Shown: piece after piece, positions 33,181 through 43,975 of the stretch | How the letters are laid out: each line of letters starts with the position of its first letter | How positions within the stretch are numbered: position 1 is the first letter of the stretch | From: Phoma sp. XZ068 | Lineage: Eukaryota; Ascomycota; Dothideomycetes; Pleosporales; Didymellaceae | NCBI GenBank assembly: GCA_004835665.1 | Contig: RBKR01000003.1 | Span: forward strand, 1,550,001 to 1,614,000 | Direction of reading: 5' to 3' | Length of the DNA stretch: 64,000 nucleotides | Translations under genes and position numbers: made by a program | Notes under the pieces: model-generated | What the model was told of the DNA's origin: nothing | What the model saw: the letters and a program-made list of their open reading frames with translations, nothing else | The model's database searches: none

Positions 33181-34374
33181 TCAACGCAATAGGCGGGGAT
33201 CATCAGCGCCTCGACAAGCAGCAAGGAGTAGTTTGCCAAAAGGGTCCAATTTCTCCACCTCCTCGTCATGCGTCCACCGGTCTGTGAAATCCATGTACGC
33301 AGTAAGACCATCGTCTTCAAGTAGCGCAGGAAGAGTACTACTATTCCAGGTCTCCGGGTCGGTCTTCCACGCTTGGAGATCTTTAGTGAACGGAATGCGA
33401 GCAAGAACCGGGACCTGGTCGGCAAGGCCATCGCGCGTATACAAGCTCCAGGCACAGCGCACAAACACTGACATCATAATTGTGCGGCGTAGCGACTCAT
33501 TAAAGACCCATGTCTCGTAGCAGTTGGCTAAGAAGATTGGCTCATTGAAATGGCGCTTCCAGAGGTGTGCAGCCCAAGTTTCTAGGAGGATGTTGTGCTT
33601 CTGTGCTTGCGCTTGTTTGTTCAGGTTGGTATTAAAAAGGCCGATGATTTGATAGATGATCAGGGTTTGCACAGCGGCGAGGTGCTCCAGAAGACTCCAA
33701 CTGCCTGATTGTACTCTCAGCTTTGCGATTTTGGAGTTTATCCCATTTATGATTAAGGAGGTATTCGCGCTCGTCTTGCAAAGGTAGAGAGCGGATATGG
33801 ATACGCAGTCCTGATACGACTCTGGCTGATAGCTCTGCCAGAGATTCTGGTGGAGGAATGGAGTCGATCCTGTATATGCCATTGAAGGCACAAACGATCG
33901 TAACGCTTGCAAGACATATCGAATTTGACCGTCATTCAAATATGATGGCGCTTTGATATCTGGCCAAAGCGTCCTGCGAAGTTGCGGCTCTTCAAAAGGA
34001 ACATTGTCTAGCAGCAGTGACGCCGAAACGGCCAGCTCGTCCTGCCAACAGTCCGGGCTAGAAGTGCTCGAACTGCCGGACGCCCATGAGAACGGTAGTC
34101 CATCATGATCAAGCGTATCGGTGCTTCCGCCGTTGGAGGGCAGTAGTTCGGCTGAATTATCGACTCTCTCTGCGCTAGCTGTCCCCGGCGTCAAGTCCGG
34201 CGAGGTCTGGCGGACAACCACCTTTCTGTCGCGAGCCGACGAAGGTATCGGATACTTGCAATCGAAGCCTTTCACGGTGCAGCGCCTGCAGGAGGGGTAT
34301 TCGAGGTCACATCGGCGTTTGCTCTTGACGCAGGCGGTGCAGCTCTTTTTCCGCGTCGCAGAGACGTAGTGCAT
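33181..34374 (-). CDS. Zn2Cys6 (Gal4-type) transcription factor
   Basis: Single exon, 397 residues from the ATG at 34374 (the frame stays open further up to 34407 but without an ATG). The binuclear zinc cluster is immediately N-terminal: CTACVKSKRRC then SCRRC and FDC, with cysteines at about 12, 15, 22, 29, 32 and 39, i.e. CX2CX6CX6CX2CX6C. A Ser/Asp-rich linker follows, then a helical regulatory domain (LRSFVPSMAYTGSTPFLHQN, LEHLAAVQTLIIYQIIGLFN, WAAHLWKRHFNEP, RRTIMMSVFVRCAWSLY) like that of regulators lying next to metabolic genes. It is somewhat short for the class, which often exceeds 500 residues, but the end GADDPRLLR is a clean stop. Nuclear; target genes unknown. Confidence 0.9.
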   Translation of the reverse strand: MHYVSATRKKSCTACVKSKRRCDLEYPSCRRCTVKGFDCKYPIPSSARDRKVVVRQTSPDLTPGTASAERVDNSAELLPSNGGSTDTLDHDGLPFSWASGSSSTSSPDCWQDELAVSASLLLDNVPFEEPQLRRTLWPDIKAPSYLNDGQIRYVLQALRSFVPSMAYTGSTPFLHQNLWQSYQPESYQDCVSISALYLCKTSANTSLIINGINSKIAKLRVQSGSWSLLEHLAAVQTLIIYQIIGLFNTNLNKQAQAQKHNILLETWAAHLWKRHFNEPIFLANCYETWVFNESLRRTIMMSVFVRCAWSLYTRDGLADQVPVLARIPFTKDLQAWKTDPETWNSSTLPALLEDDGLTAYMDFTDRWTHDEEVEKLDPFGKLLLAACRGADDPRLLR

Positions 34375-35419
34375 GTTTGCGGGGTTGGAGAATCTCCGAA
34401 GAATCAAGTCTCACGCATGCGCGCGCCCTGGGGACAACAGCATCTTGAAGCTCTCAAACGTTCTTGCTGACAGGGCGCTGTGATTTCTATCTGACTCAGC
34501 GCCTGGTGACCGGTGCGGAATTCCGCAAGCTTATGCATGTGGCTTGCCTTGCTTATGAATGCGTGACATTGGGAACTCTGAATAAGAGAGTCACGCATAA
34601 GGTCAAAAAGTCTTGATTTGCTTGCACCAAACAAACGCACGTTCGAAGAACTGCAGCAGCAACGACGGAGTTTCAAAGCCACCGGCTGTTCATTGTACAT
34701 CAGACTGGCGCCAAGAGCTGGTGCTTGGAGATGCTGAAGATTGAGTGCAGGTGTGGATCGCACACTTTGGTCCTCCAATACTTGCACACACACCCACCCA
34801 GTCTAGAAGCCAGCAGCGATCACAATCGACCCATCTTTACGCGTGGCCATGCGTCTCGCGGTCCTCACGCGCACTCCACCCTCTCCTAACAGTGTGTGAA
34901 GCACCTACGAAACTGCAGCAACAGATGCAAACACCCACGTGCCCGAATTAGAATTAGATTCCGCATGTCAATCACGAAACCAAAGGGGGCCTGGCACCCG
35001 CCCTCTGCGCTTCATTTTCGCCGAATCAAGCCCAGACCGATGCGCGCCATCTGGCTGTCTGGTTTGGGTTGGAACGCCGTCCGATTGGCCGAAAGCCGAC
35101 GTCATGGCAGGTCCGTGACTTTCACATGCTTATGGTCGTGTCTGGGAACGGACGACGGCCCCACGTAGGCCGCCTCACCTGCTCATCTCAGCTTGGATCG
35201 AAAGACTTCTCTCTTTCATACAAACGTGAAATCGCCTACAATAACTTTGAACGTGAAAGAAGATTGAGAAACGAATTGTTGTGTTGGCTTTGTCACCACT
35301 GCTAGCTGTTTTTCCGGCGACTAAAGGAAGTCTCACCTGACGACTCCGCATTGACGCACCATCACTACCATCAACGACTTCTGCCGGAATAATACACCAT
35401 ACCAACACCACACATCGAC
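34375..35419. other. 1-kb divergent intergenic region
   Basis: Promoters of the Zn2Cys6 gene (minus) and a small plus-strand gene. CA-rich patch at 34785-34800. No RNA gene or coding exon convincing. Confidence 0.45.
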
Positions 35420-36007
35420 ATGGCCGTTCAGGATTCGGCAGGAGCGAAGAGGGCGATGTACCTGCTCATGGGTATTCCGGATCGATTCAATGAGTTTTGC
35501 CATATGGACCAGATTACCTTCGTTCAGCTGGCCGACTGGATACTGAACAATGTCGAGTCGCAACTCGCCACAAACATCAGCATTGAAGAGAGCCTATTCG
35601 TTTTCCTCGATATCGTTGCACAGGGGAACAGCTTCAGCAGTGCGGCGTACGGCTGGGATCACGACATCCAGCTCACACAAGGGTATGCCAAGCCAGCCTA
35701 CTGCTGCTAGTCAAGTCGCTGACCATGTTGATGCAGCATCTTTTTGAACGTCCTCAATGCTCTCACAGTGCTCCGCGAGAGCAAGGAAATCTCATCGTCG
35801 TGCCCGTCCATCAATTCAACCAAGAGCCGCTGGCGGATCGCAAAGACCTGGCGCCCAGGTCGCGCGAGAATAGATGGCCTCGTCAAGGTCGGTAACGATG
35901 GCATGTCCGGTGACGGCCTCGAGGTAGACCAAGAGGCGCTCAAGCAGGCATTGATGGCGGTCAATAACTTCATGCATGAGCGTGAGGAGTATGAAGATTT
36001 CGAGTGA
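35420..36007 (+). CDS. small acidic protein of unknown function
   Basis: Exons 35420-35682 and 35737-36007 (54-nt intron, branch CGCTGACC), 177 residues. Helical and soluble: AKRAMYLLMGIPDRFNEFCH, ITFVQLADWILNNVESQL, ISIEESLFVFLDIVAQGNSF, then across the junction IFLNVLNALTVLRESKEI and a tail ALMAVNNFMHEREEYEDFE. The segment SPSINSTKSRWRIAKTWRPGR-like is the only basic patch. No catalytic or targeting motif recognised and I cannot name the family. The phase-perfect intron supports coding status. Confidence 0.72.
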
Positions 36008-36262
36008 GCGGGAACATTTGCATATTCGGCGTTTGATTTGGCGCAACGGTAACGACAACGGTAACGGAACAGGCATTGCGACGGTTGGGTATTTGGTATG
36101 GAATGTCGGCAAGTCCGATTGGGTATTCGCTTCGTTTGTATGTATGTCGCTCGGTATCGATCGCGACGGTGATTCATGAATGAACACCACTTCTCTCTTC
36201 AACCTTCTCTTTTCGACCTTCGCCTGTGCACATGACGTATGCGCATTGTCCTGCGATCTTGC

Positions 36263-36939
36263 TCAGTTGTCCATCTGCACAGCGCCCACTGTTCCCGGCC
36301 TGAGCAGGCTCAATCTTCCTTTCTTGATCCCCAGACCGTTCTCAATCCTCTGTGCAGGCTCGCCACGCGCTTGCCTCATCAACGCCAATTGAATAACACC
36401 AGCGTCCACATATTTTCTTCCCTCAAACCCTCTCCGCCCAACGTTGCTAATCTCTTCTTCGGCTTCATCTGCTATCCTCTGTCTTGCTTCTAGCACCCGC
36501 AGAACTGGGTTGTTCCTTGGATCCGGGAACGCTGACTTGGGTGGCGCCTGCATCATGTCACCGAGGAGGTGTGACGGTCGCTGCGATTGAGGTCGGGGGT
36601 CGAACTCGGACCGTGATGTAGGCGAATAGTGAGGGTTGGGTTGAACAGCTCCGAGGCTGCTCAGTCGCGATGCGAATGCAGGGTCTCGCGCGTCCATGTC
36701 GATGGCTCCGCCTGGAGTGTGTTAGTAAGGGGTCGATATTATTCGCTGTACTTGTTTGTACCACCTGTCTTGGTCTCACTGAACTGCGGTGGCGGCTTTA
36801 CAGATGGTCCAGGTGTTGCCTGGCGCGGCGCGGAAGGTGCGGGAGCTCGAGCCGTGACATTGCTGGGAGGTGCGCGGGTGGGATATTTGCGTGCAGCAGC
36901 ACCGGCGGCGCCTGCGGCTTTTGAGGAAGAGCTTCCCAT
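36263..36939 (-). CDS. protein with N-myristoylation-type N-terminus, unknown function
   Basis: Exons 36939-36762 and 36711-36263 (50-nt intron), 208 residues. It begins MGSSSSKAAG, a good consensus for N-myristoylation (Gly2, Ser6, Lys7). Residues 10-60 are Ala/Pro-rich and disordered. The second exon contains DARDPAFASRLSSLGAVQPN and an ordered C-terminal part: NPVLRVLEARQRIADEAEEE, GRRGFEGRKYVDAGVIQLAL and a basic end GIKKGRLSLL. The C-terminal block looks like a small helical (helix-turn-helix-like) domain that seems conserved in fungi, but I cannot name it. Myristoylation is inferred from the sequence only. Confidence 0.78.
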
Positions 36940-37173
36940 GTTATGTGTGGGGTTATCACTCTTTCAAAGGATTGTTGAGATGCAGAGCTTCGATAACGTC
37001 AGATAGCGAATGTTCTGTGGAGCATGGACCCTAGTCGTCACGTGTTGGCTCATGAGATCATCCATCAGTCCGAGAAGTTCACTAGAGCTCTAAAATATGA
37101 GAAGAAGATAGTCAACTTTAGAATTCGTCGTCAAAATTTTGTCATGTGGTCTCATATAGCCCTGTGAACCTCT

Positions 37174-38675
37174 TTATGGGCTCGCCGCATCCTCGCGGTA
37201 ATGCCCCGCGACCAAGAACGCCAACTCCAGCGCCTGCTTCTCGTTGAGCCTAGGGTCGCAGTAGGTTGTGTAGTTCAAGCTCAAGTCCTCATCGTCGAGA
37301 CCTTGACTTCCACCCGTACATTCTGTGACCGCGTCACCGGTAAGCTCAAGGTGCATGCCGCCCAAAAAGGAGCCGTGCTGCTTGTGAATCTTCAAGGCCG
37401 ACGAGAGCTCTGAGAAGATGTTGTTGAAAGAGCGAGTTTTGATGCCAGTCGAAGTACTGCGAGTGTTTCTGACGGCTGTTAGCTTCTATCTTCCAATAGA
37501 GAGAACATTTCTTACCCATGCATTGGGTCGCACTGCCAGACAACGATGTGCCCGCTGCTCTTGACAGCTTCAATATGTCCACCGAGCATCGATTCCACCT
37601 TGTCAGCTCCGTAACGAGTGATCAGCGTGACCTTGCCGATATCCTTGTTCGGGTTGACAATGTCCAGAAGCTCGATCAACTCATCGTTCTTCATTGAAGG
37701 TCCAACCTTGATACCGATGGGGTTCTCGATTCCACGGAAGTACTCTACGTGACCGCCGTTGATCTGTCTTGTGCGGTCTCCAATCCAGAGGAAATGCGCC
37801 GAGGTGTTGTACCAGCCCTTGCCGTCTGCTGAAGTCTGAGATCCTGGGTGGCCAGCAGGATGCTTCAGTCTTCTTGTCAGGCTCTGTTCGTATTCAAGCA
37901 CGAGACCTTCGTGACTGCTGTACAGGTCGACAGTCTGCAGCTGCCCTGATGTGTCTGCTCCGATAGTTCTCATGAAACGAAGGGAGTCAGAGATACTGTT
38001 GACGATCGCGGTGTACTTGGTTTGCAGCTCCTTGTCGCCAATGTGACCAAGACCCCAGTCGAATGGGTTATGCAGATCGGCGATACCACTCGCCAATTGA
38101 GCGCGAATGTAGTTCATTGTTGTCGCCGAGTGAAAGTACGCACTGACAAGTCTCTCTGGGTCCACCTTGCGGTGCTCTGGGTCGTAGCCGTTCAGAATGT
38201 CACCGCGGAAACTAGGGAGCTCCTTGCCGTCCACAATCTCAGTAGGGCTCGATCTAGGCTTTGCATACTGGCCAGCTATCCTGCCAATACGAATCACAGG
38301 CTTGTTTGAGCCCCAAATCAGAACAAGAGACATCTGTAGGAGAAGCTTGAGTTTGGCATCGATGGGGTCCTCGGCGCAGTAAGAGAACAGCTCAGCACAG
38401 TCACCACCTTGCAGCAGGAACGACTTTCCTAGGGCTGCATCACGTAGGCTTGCTCGCAGTCTACAGATCTCTGTTGGTGTGACAATTGGCGGAAGCTTGG
38501 AGAGTTGCTTCAATGCTGCATCTGCTGCTGTTTGATCCTCATACTTGACGACCTGCTTGATAGGCTTTGATTGCCAGGCTCCAAGTGTGTCAGCGAAGAT
38601 CAACTAGAGTAGCTGGATGTACTGACATGTTGGTGACCAGGTGTCGGATTGACCATTTGTAGGTTGCGCGGCCAT
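37174..38675 (-). CDS. 3-deoxy-D-arabino-heptulosonate-7-phosphate synthase, class II (plant-type)
   Basis: Exons 38675-38627, 38578-37516 and 37468-37174 (introns 48 and 47 nt), 468 residues. First step of the shikimate pathway: phosphoenolpyruvate plus erythrose 4-phosphate to DAHP. Class II landmarks: TSWQSKPIKQVVKYED, LLQGGDCAELF (active-site Arg/Cys region), RIGRIAGQYAKPRS, RGDILNGYDP, LYSSHEGLVLEYEQ, SAHFLWIGDRTR, GIKVGPSM, VTLITRYGADKV, VVWQCDPMHGNT and SFLGGMHLELTG. The metal-binding Cys, His and Glu positions seem intact. Class II enzymes occur beside class I (Aro3/Aro4 type) in filamentous ascomycetes, for example Neurospora aro-8, and are absent from budding yeast. No presequence; cytosolic. 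Confidence 0.96.
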
Positions 38676-39291
38676 TGTTGCGTCGCTTAGTGTGCTGCTT
38701 CCTTAGGAACGACTTTCAAAGCGTTAGCAGGTATGAAATGAAGAGAAAATGAGTTCTCTATGAGAAAAGAAGGGATATGAATTGAGTCACGTTTCAATCT
38801 CGTGTATATGAAAGCTTTGACAAGGGTGTCGCCGCAAAATGACCTCAATAAAGCCCATGCGCACATGACTCAATTTGGACAGCAGGGCGTGCAGACGCTG
38901 CGTTTGAAAGGGAAAGTGAAATGTGGCAGAATGCAAAGGCTGACAACGTCGAATATACTACTGACCTGAGCTTTGTGTAAGAGTAAGAGGCAGAAGCACA
39001 GCAAGTGCGTGGGTAGCTCGTTCGCTGTATGTGTAAAGTTCTCGTTCGATCCAGCGTGCGCACCTGTCACAGAAAGACGAGTAAAAGCACACTCTAGTTC
39101 AATTTCGCAACGAATAGCGGCGCCTGATTTATATGATTGGTCAATCGCAAGGGATTACCGAGCTCGATCACCCTTAGCTTACCCCAGCGCGCCCCACTCC
39201 TACATCACCGCTTCGAGGCACATTGCATGCTGAGCCCTTCCTGCTTGCCTTTCTCCCCTGCTCAATACCCTTGCATTTGAGAGAGAGAACT
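38676..39291. other. divergent intergenic region DAHP synthase / HYPK
   Basis: 616 nt holding both promoters. No coding exon or distinct element recognised. Confidence 0.45.
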
Positions 39292-39691
39292 ATGGCCGAG
39301 CCACAGCCCTCCGCAGTTCAGGAGGGAGCCGCAGACCCACACGCGCCGACCGGCACGGCTGACGATCGTAAAGCTGCCGCTGCGCTTTCGACGCTCGATG
39401 CACAAGAGGATAATGGCGTGACGAAGGAAGTAGATGGCAAGGCCCTAGACAAGGCTATGAAGGGGCTGAGTGTCAAGGATACTAAGACTAAAGAGAAGAA
39501 AACCGTTAAGGTTGAGCCTGCTGATGTCACTTTACTGGTATGCGATTAAATGGAGAATTACTGGAAACATGGCTGATGATAAGCAGATCAAGGAGCTCGA
39601 TTTGAGTAAGCAGAAAGCCACAGACTTGTTGAAGACGTATGATGGGAGTGCTGTGAAGGCCATGACTGCTTTCGTGTCAGGGAAAGCCTAA
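39292..39691 (+). CDS. HYPK-like / NAC-alpha-type UBA-domain protein
   Basis: Exons 39292-39537 and 39587-39691 (49-nt intron), 116 residues. The first two thirds are charged and low complexity (MAEPQPSAVQEGAADPHAP; KALDKAMKGLSVKDTK); the C-terminus is a UBA-like helix bundle: VKVEPADVTLLIKELDLSKQ, KATDLLKTYDGSAVKAMTAF. That combination matches the Huntingtin-interacting protein K family, which binds the NatA N-terminal acetyltransferase (Naa15) near the ribosome exit tunnel and modulates its activity. The small size fits. Cytosolic. It is convergent with the AT-hook gene with only 86 nt between stop codons. Confidence 0.85.
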
Positions 39692-39777
39692 GATTTAAGC
39701 ATCAAGTGCTGGCTGTCACATCAGGCAAAACATGTGCCGAACCATTATCATTATCATTCTTCATTAATCTCATACAT

Positions 39778-40785
39778 TCACGCCTCCTTCTCGCCCACTG
39801 GCTGCTCGCTCACTGGCTTGAGGCACTGCCTCTTCGCCCTTTCCTCCAATGTAACCTTCATATGCGCCTCCCACTTCACGTACAGCTCATATCCCACTAC
39901 GAGGACGAACGGTATCCCCACGATGATGCTGTTCACCTGCCTCGCAGCCTTTTTGTATTTGGCCGGCAGTTTTGTGCTGAAGTTTGGCTCAATCATTCGA
40001 GTCGGGTATTTTGGAGCGTATTTCGGTGTCTTCGGAGCCGGCTCAGCGAAGGCGACGCGCGGTTTGGGGGGTTCTGAGGTGGGTGAGGGTGCTGGCAGTG
40101 GGTTGTTTGGGAGTGGTATGGTGGTCGCGCGCGGTTTCGGTGCGATGGCGTTTGCGCGCTCGCTCGGGGCGGCAGTTGTGGGTGGGATGACGGGTTTTGA
40201 AGGGGTTTCGTCGGTTGGTTGTTGGATGGGGGCGACAGGCGCCGGACCAGGAATTGGTGGTATGAAGGTCTGCTTAGACGCTTGTGGAGGCGGTGCTGGA
40301 GACGACGAGGGCGCTGCCTTTGCGTTTGCAACAGGAGTTGTCGCCGCAGCGGGCAAGATAGGCGCAACAGGTGCTGGCCCAGGGACAGGCGGGATAAATG
40401 GTTCTTTGGACTTTGTTGGTGGCGATGATCGTGCCGCACTGGATTTGCTGAAGGCCCCGGTCGCTTTGACTTCTTCCAAAATCTTGCTGTTTGTAGGTGT
40501 GACTGGTGTAGCCTGCTTTGCGGTGCTTGTCTTCGTGGGCGCAGCTTTGGGCGCAGGTGTCTCTTTCTTGCTCTTATACTCGGCCACCCTTGTCAAAGTC
40601 TTCTTCTTCTCCTTCATAGCATCCACCGTCTTCGTCTTTGGTGTAGCCTTTGCCTTGGTCGATGCGCTCCTCGCTGCAGGCTTCTCTAGAGCTACGGCGC
40701 TCTCGTCGACAACCTTTCTCGGTCTCCCGCGCTTCTTGACGGCAGGCGGGTCAACCGTCACCGTTGCAGATGTTGCAGCAGCCAT
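39778..40785 (-). CDS. AT-hook protein with C-terminal membrane segment, unknown function
   Basis: Single exon, 335 residues. Residues 17-24 are an AT-hook with the core RGRPRK flanked by Lys. Residues 30-110 are Lys/Ala/Thr-rich. Then comes a Pro/Ala-rich region with a near-identical 14-residue duplication, FIPPVPGPAPVAPI and FIPPIPGPAPVAPI, about 50 residues apart. After a basic segment ending LPAKYKKAARQ comes one clear hydrophobic helix, VNSIIVGIPFVLVVGYELYV (about 284-304), and a short charged tail. DNA-binding motif plus tail anchor would fit an inner-nuclear-membrane protein, or an organelle nucleoid protein; both are inference. A long open frame on the opposite strand is a composition artefact. 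Confidence 0.82.
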   Translation of the reverse strand: MAAATSATVTVDPPAVKKRGRPRKVVDESAVALEKPAARSASTKAKATPKTKTVDAMKEKKKTLTRVAEYKSKKETPAPKAAPTKTSTAKQATPVTPTNSKILEEVKATGAFSKSSAARSSPPTKSKEPFIPPVPGPAPVAPILPAAATTPVANAKAAPSSSPAPPPQASKQTFIPPIPGPAPVAPIQQPTDETPSKPVIPPTTAAPSERANAIAPKPRATTIPLPNNPLPAPSPTSEPPKPRVAFAEPAPKTPKYAPKYPTRMIEPNFSTKLPAKYKKAARQVNSIIVGIPFVLVVGYELYVKWEAHMKVTLEERAKRQCLKPVSEQPVGEKEA

Positions 40786-41366
40786 TGCGTTCTGAAAGCG
40801 ATTGGTATGGCAGCCTCAAAGTGTAGGAATACGAATCTCGATGTTGCGACGCGTGATAGGGGTTGGCGCGTGGAGGGGTGCTGGCTGATGTGGTACGGGA
40901 TAGATTTTGGTCGGGGAAGTACCGCAGGCAAGGGTCCGCGGTCCAGAAATTGGAGTCATCCGAGGATCGTCATCTCTCCTGAACGCGTATCCTTGCGCGA
41001 AACATACATAGTACACAGCTGCTATTACAACAAAACAACAACACGCAAAACACATCGACGATGCCCAGGGTTACCATATTGGAAACTGTATATGTCCTAT
41101 GCCGTCGTACGCGCGAATGGGGTTGTAAGCATTGGATTGCGCTGTTCGAGCTGTAAAATTGCTAGTTTATAGGTATGCTATTGAAGCTACTAGTTTCTGG
41201 TGATTACTTGTGTTTTGTGTATCATGTTTCATGTCTTCAGAGTCATACTCCAATCCCGGTCTAAACTAACTCTATGCCATGCTGCGTTCCATTCTACCTG
41301 CTGGCCTGATGCAACACTAACGCCCACTCTTGCAGACAATAAAACGTAAATGATAGTTGGGTTTTC
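40786..41366. other. intergenic region
   Basis: 580 nt between the AT-hook gene's ATG and the patatin gene's stop, both minus strand. AT-rich around 41150-41230; nothing recognised. Confidence 0.45.
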
Positions 41367-43975
41367 TTACTCGAAGGAGCTCTCCAGAAAGTTCACTGCG
41401 CTCTTCTTGCGCCGTAGCATGCCCCTTGCGCCGGAAATATCAAGCATAAGCCCTGCGCTGCTGCCCCGCCTACTGTGTGCTGGACTTCCATTGGGCGTCG
41501 AAGGTGTGACCGAACACAGAGACTCGACATGATTTGGTGTGGGAGGCTTGACGTTGATTTCTGGCGCTGGCGGCCCGGGTGGATGGAATAGGCGCTTGTA
41601 GCGGAGTTCCGGTGAGCTAGGTGTAGGAATATTGTTGGTTGTTGGAGTCATGGCGAGATTGAGTAACGTGCCCATATAGCGATCGGAGAAAGTTGATATT
41701 GCTGGTGTTGAAGGTGCAGAGGCAGTGAGCAAAGATGTGTGTCGTGAAGGTGGCCAGAGTGTCGGCCCGTTGGAAGACGGTGACATGATGGGCGAAGGAG
41801 ATGAAAGCACTTCAGAGGTATCTGAATCTATCTCTGCGTAGTACTCCTTGTCGGATGAATCTTCAGGGTTTGTAGAAGACGAGATGGTGTCTGTGGTACG
41901 GTTGCCTGATGAACTAGAGGCATCCACGGACGGTCTGACACCCGAAATGTGATTATTGTGTGCAGCTGGTCTAGGCGTCGAGCGTGTGAGAAGTGGGCTT
42001 ATCAGGCCTGACTTCAATAGAATCGGACTGGAAGGCTCTGTCTTGGTCTCAAATCGCAATGTCTTGCTGTTTGGCCGTGTTCGAGATACTGTAGAAGACT
42101 CATAACCTTGTGAGCTTGGCCGAGTCAATGTGCTAGAGCGAGACTCTGCTTGAGCCGGGCTGAAGACGGTACGCGCTTTGACCTTTTGAATCAGGCTGTC
42201 CAAGGCAAGCTCGATTGCGACATGGTTTTGTATTCGGGAGAGTTTTGGCCAGGTAGCCCTCTGCCCTGTGAGTGAACACCGAAGCATGTATTCTGTTGTA
42301 GGATTACTGAGGACTCTGGGGAAGTCCGCATACGATATGGCGGGGAAGATGTTGATGTCGCCCGAATACCGCTGGCTGAGCAGGCCCCTAAGTTTTGTGA
42401 CGTAGGTAGGGAAGACGCCGATGTCCGCAAGAACCTGGAGTCGATGCAAAACTTCGCCTTTTGCAAGATTTGCCACACAGCTCATCCAGGGCGGACCAGT
42501 CGAGAATGCAGTACCTTGCGCTTCGGCAGCTACTATGTCTTCCTCTTTTTTCAGGAATGGAACCACGTGTGGGTTGACTTGAGATACAATGAAGTGGTTG
42601 ACGTTGAACATTTCCGCAAGGCGCGTCATGGGAAGGTCGTTGTCCACGGAACCGTCAATCCATTTCGCGTCAGGATCGGCATCCCAGTGCACCTCCTTGC
42701 CTGTCTTCAAGTCTTTGGCCATGAGCTCGGATTGTGCATACACAAGAGGTACTGAACATGATGTACAGCTACAAAAGTCAGCATTAAAATGATACGAACG
42801 CGTGCATGGAATCCACTCACACTGCGGACCAGATCATCACATTCGGTGCAGTGATGTAGTTCAGTAAGCGGGGCAGCTCATAGATCGACGAGGTCGACAC
42901 TGGAATGTTAAGTATGCGCCTTGTGCGGTTGTATGACTCCTGAAATGTCATGTCGCCGAGCATCTGTTGCATGACCCTTTTCAAGTGCGCCATGTCGAAC
43001 AGAGTGCCAGTTTGGCACAATCGCACCACCTTTTGTAGAACACTTTCCGGTTCGCCAGCTTTCTCGAAAACATCCAAGTCTCCGTAGCAGAACTCATGTA
43101 GGACTTCTGGGATTTCTGCATCGGTTTTTGTGCATAGAACGGCGCATACAATACTTCCAGCAGATGCCCCAGAGATGATGCGCGGCAGAAGACCAGCGTC
43201 CCAAACACATTTGACGACTCCAATGTGGTTCATACCAAAGGTTCCCCCTCCTGACAAAAGCAAGGCGCTGCGACCAAACGACTGTCGTGTCTGTAAGAGT
43301 TGTTCAATGAGCGTCTGTGGACTGACAGGGCACTGATCTCCCTGCTTGGCCGAGACGTCGAGCAGAGCTGTCATAGTCTGCTGTGCCGAGTCAATGTACC
43401 GCTCAATCAGCTTCTTGGTGCCGATGTGCGAGTGCTTGTACAGACGCAGGCCGCCCATGTCTCCGAGGCCTCGAGTCAATGTTGTTCGCATAAGGAACAG
43501 CATTTTCTTCACGTCGCAGCTGAGCCGAGCGTCGTCCAGCTCCTGAAGGCGAGCTGCGACCAGCGCTGCATCGTATTCTGGAGACTCATCCTCAGCCTTC
43601 CAGACGTTGTTTCCTTCCATGATGTCAAGGTCGGTCGCTGCGGCTTTCCACTCGTCGTATGTTTCGGCCTGTAACGTGCCATTAGCATGTGATTGCCCAA
43701 CACCGAGCGCGGGAACCCACGTTCTTCATGCGCAGGTACAGGATCTGCTTGTGGCGTACATCCTCGTCCACCGCATCCTGAAAGGGCACGTTGTAGCCAC
43801 TGCCGACTGCATCGCCTATCGACTGGACAGGGTTGCGAACAAGTTTGGCGAGTGGGGAGAGGAATCCACCATGGCTCTTGCTCTTTCTGATGACCTTGGT
43901 GCCATTCTTCTGATTCCCGGCGCTGTGCAGTCGCGTGCTGCCTCCCGATAGTACTGTGTCGGACAGGAAGGTCAT
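41367..43975 (-). CDS. patatin-like lipase (TGL3/4/5 family)
   Basis: Exons 43975-43721, 43668-42821 and 42768-41367 (introns 52 and 52 nt), 834 residues. The N-terminal DUF3336-type region carries KNAETYDEWKAAATDLDIME and GNNVWK; the patatin fold has the oxyanion glycines in LLSGGGTFGMNHIGVVK (about 224-235), the nucleophile in IISGASAGSIV (Ser about 254) and the dyad Asp in KWIDGSVDNDLP (about 406). Then FNVNHFIVSQVNPHVVPFL, typical of the family. Residues beyond about 530 are a long Ser/Thr/Pro-rich tail likely to be phosphorylated. Yeast homologues hydrolyse triacylglycerols on lipid droplets, with some steryl-ester and lysophospholipid acyltransferase activity. The DUF3336 region usually includes a membrane hairpin; here the first 85 residues lack one, so droplet targeting may differ. 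Confidence 0.92.

Noticed and set aside
31742..34374. A secondary-metabolite cluster around the Zn2Cys6 gene
   Set aside because: No polyketide synthase, NRPS, terpene cyclase, P450 or transporter is next to it; the neighbours are housekeeping genes.
39734..40795. 353-codon open frame on the plus strand, Gly/Ala/Val-rich
   Set aside because: It is antisense to the AT-hook gene; its composition mirrors the Pro/Ala/Lys codons of that gene, and it has no motif of its own.
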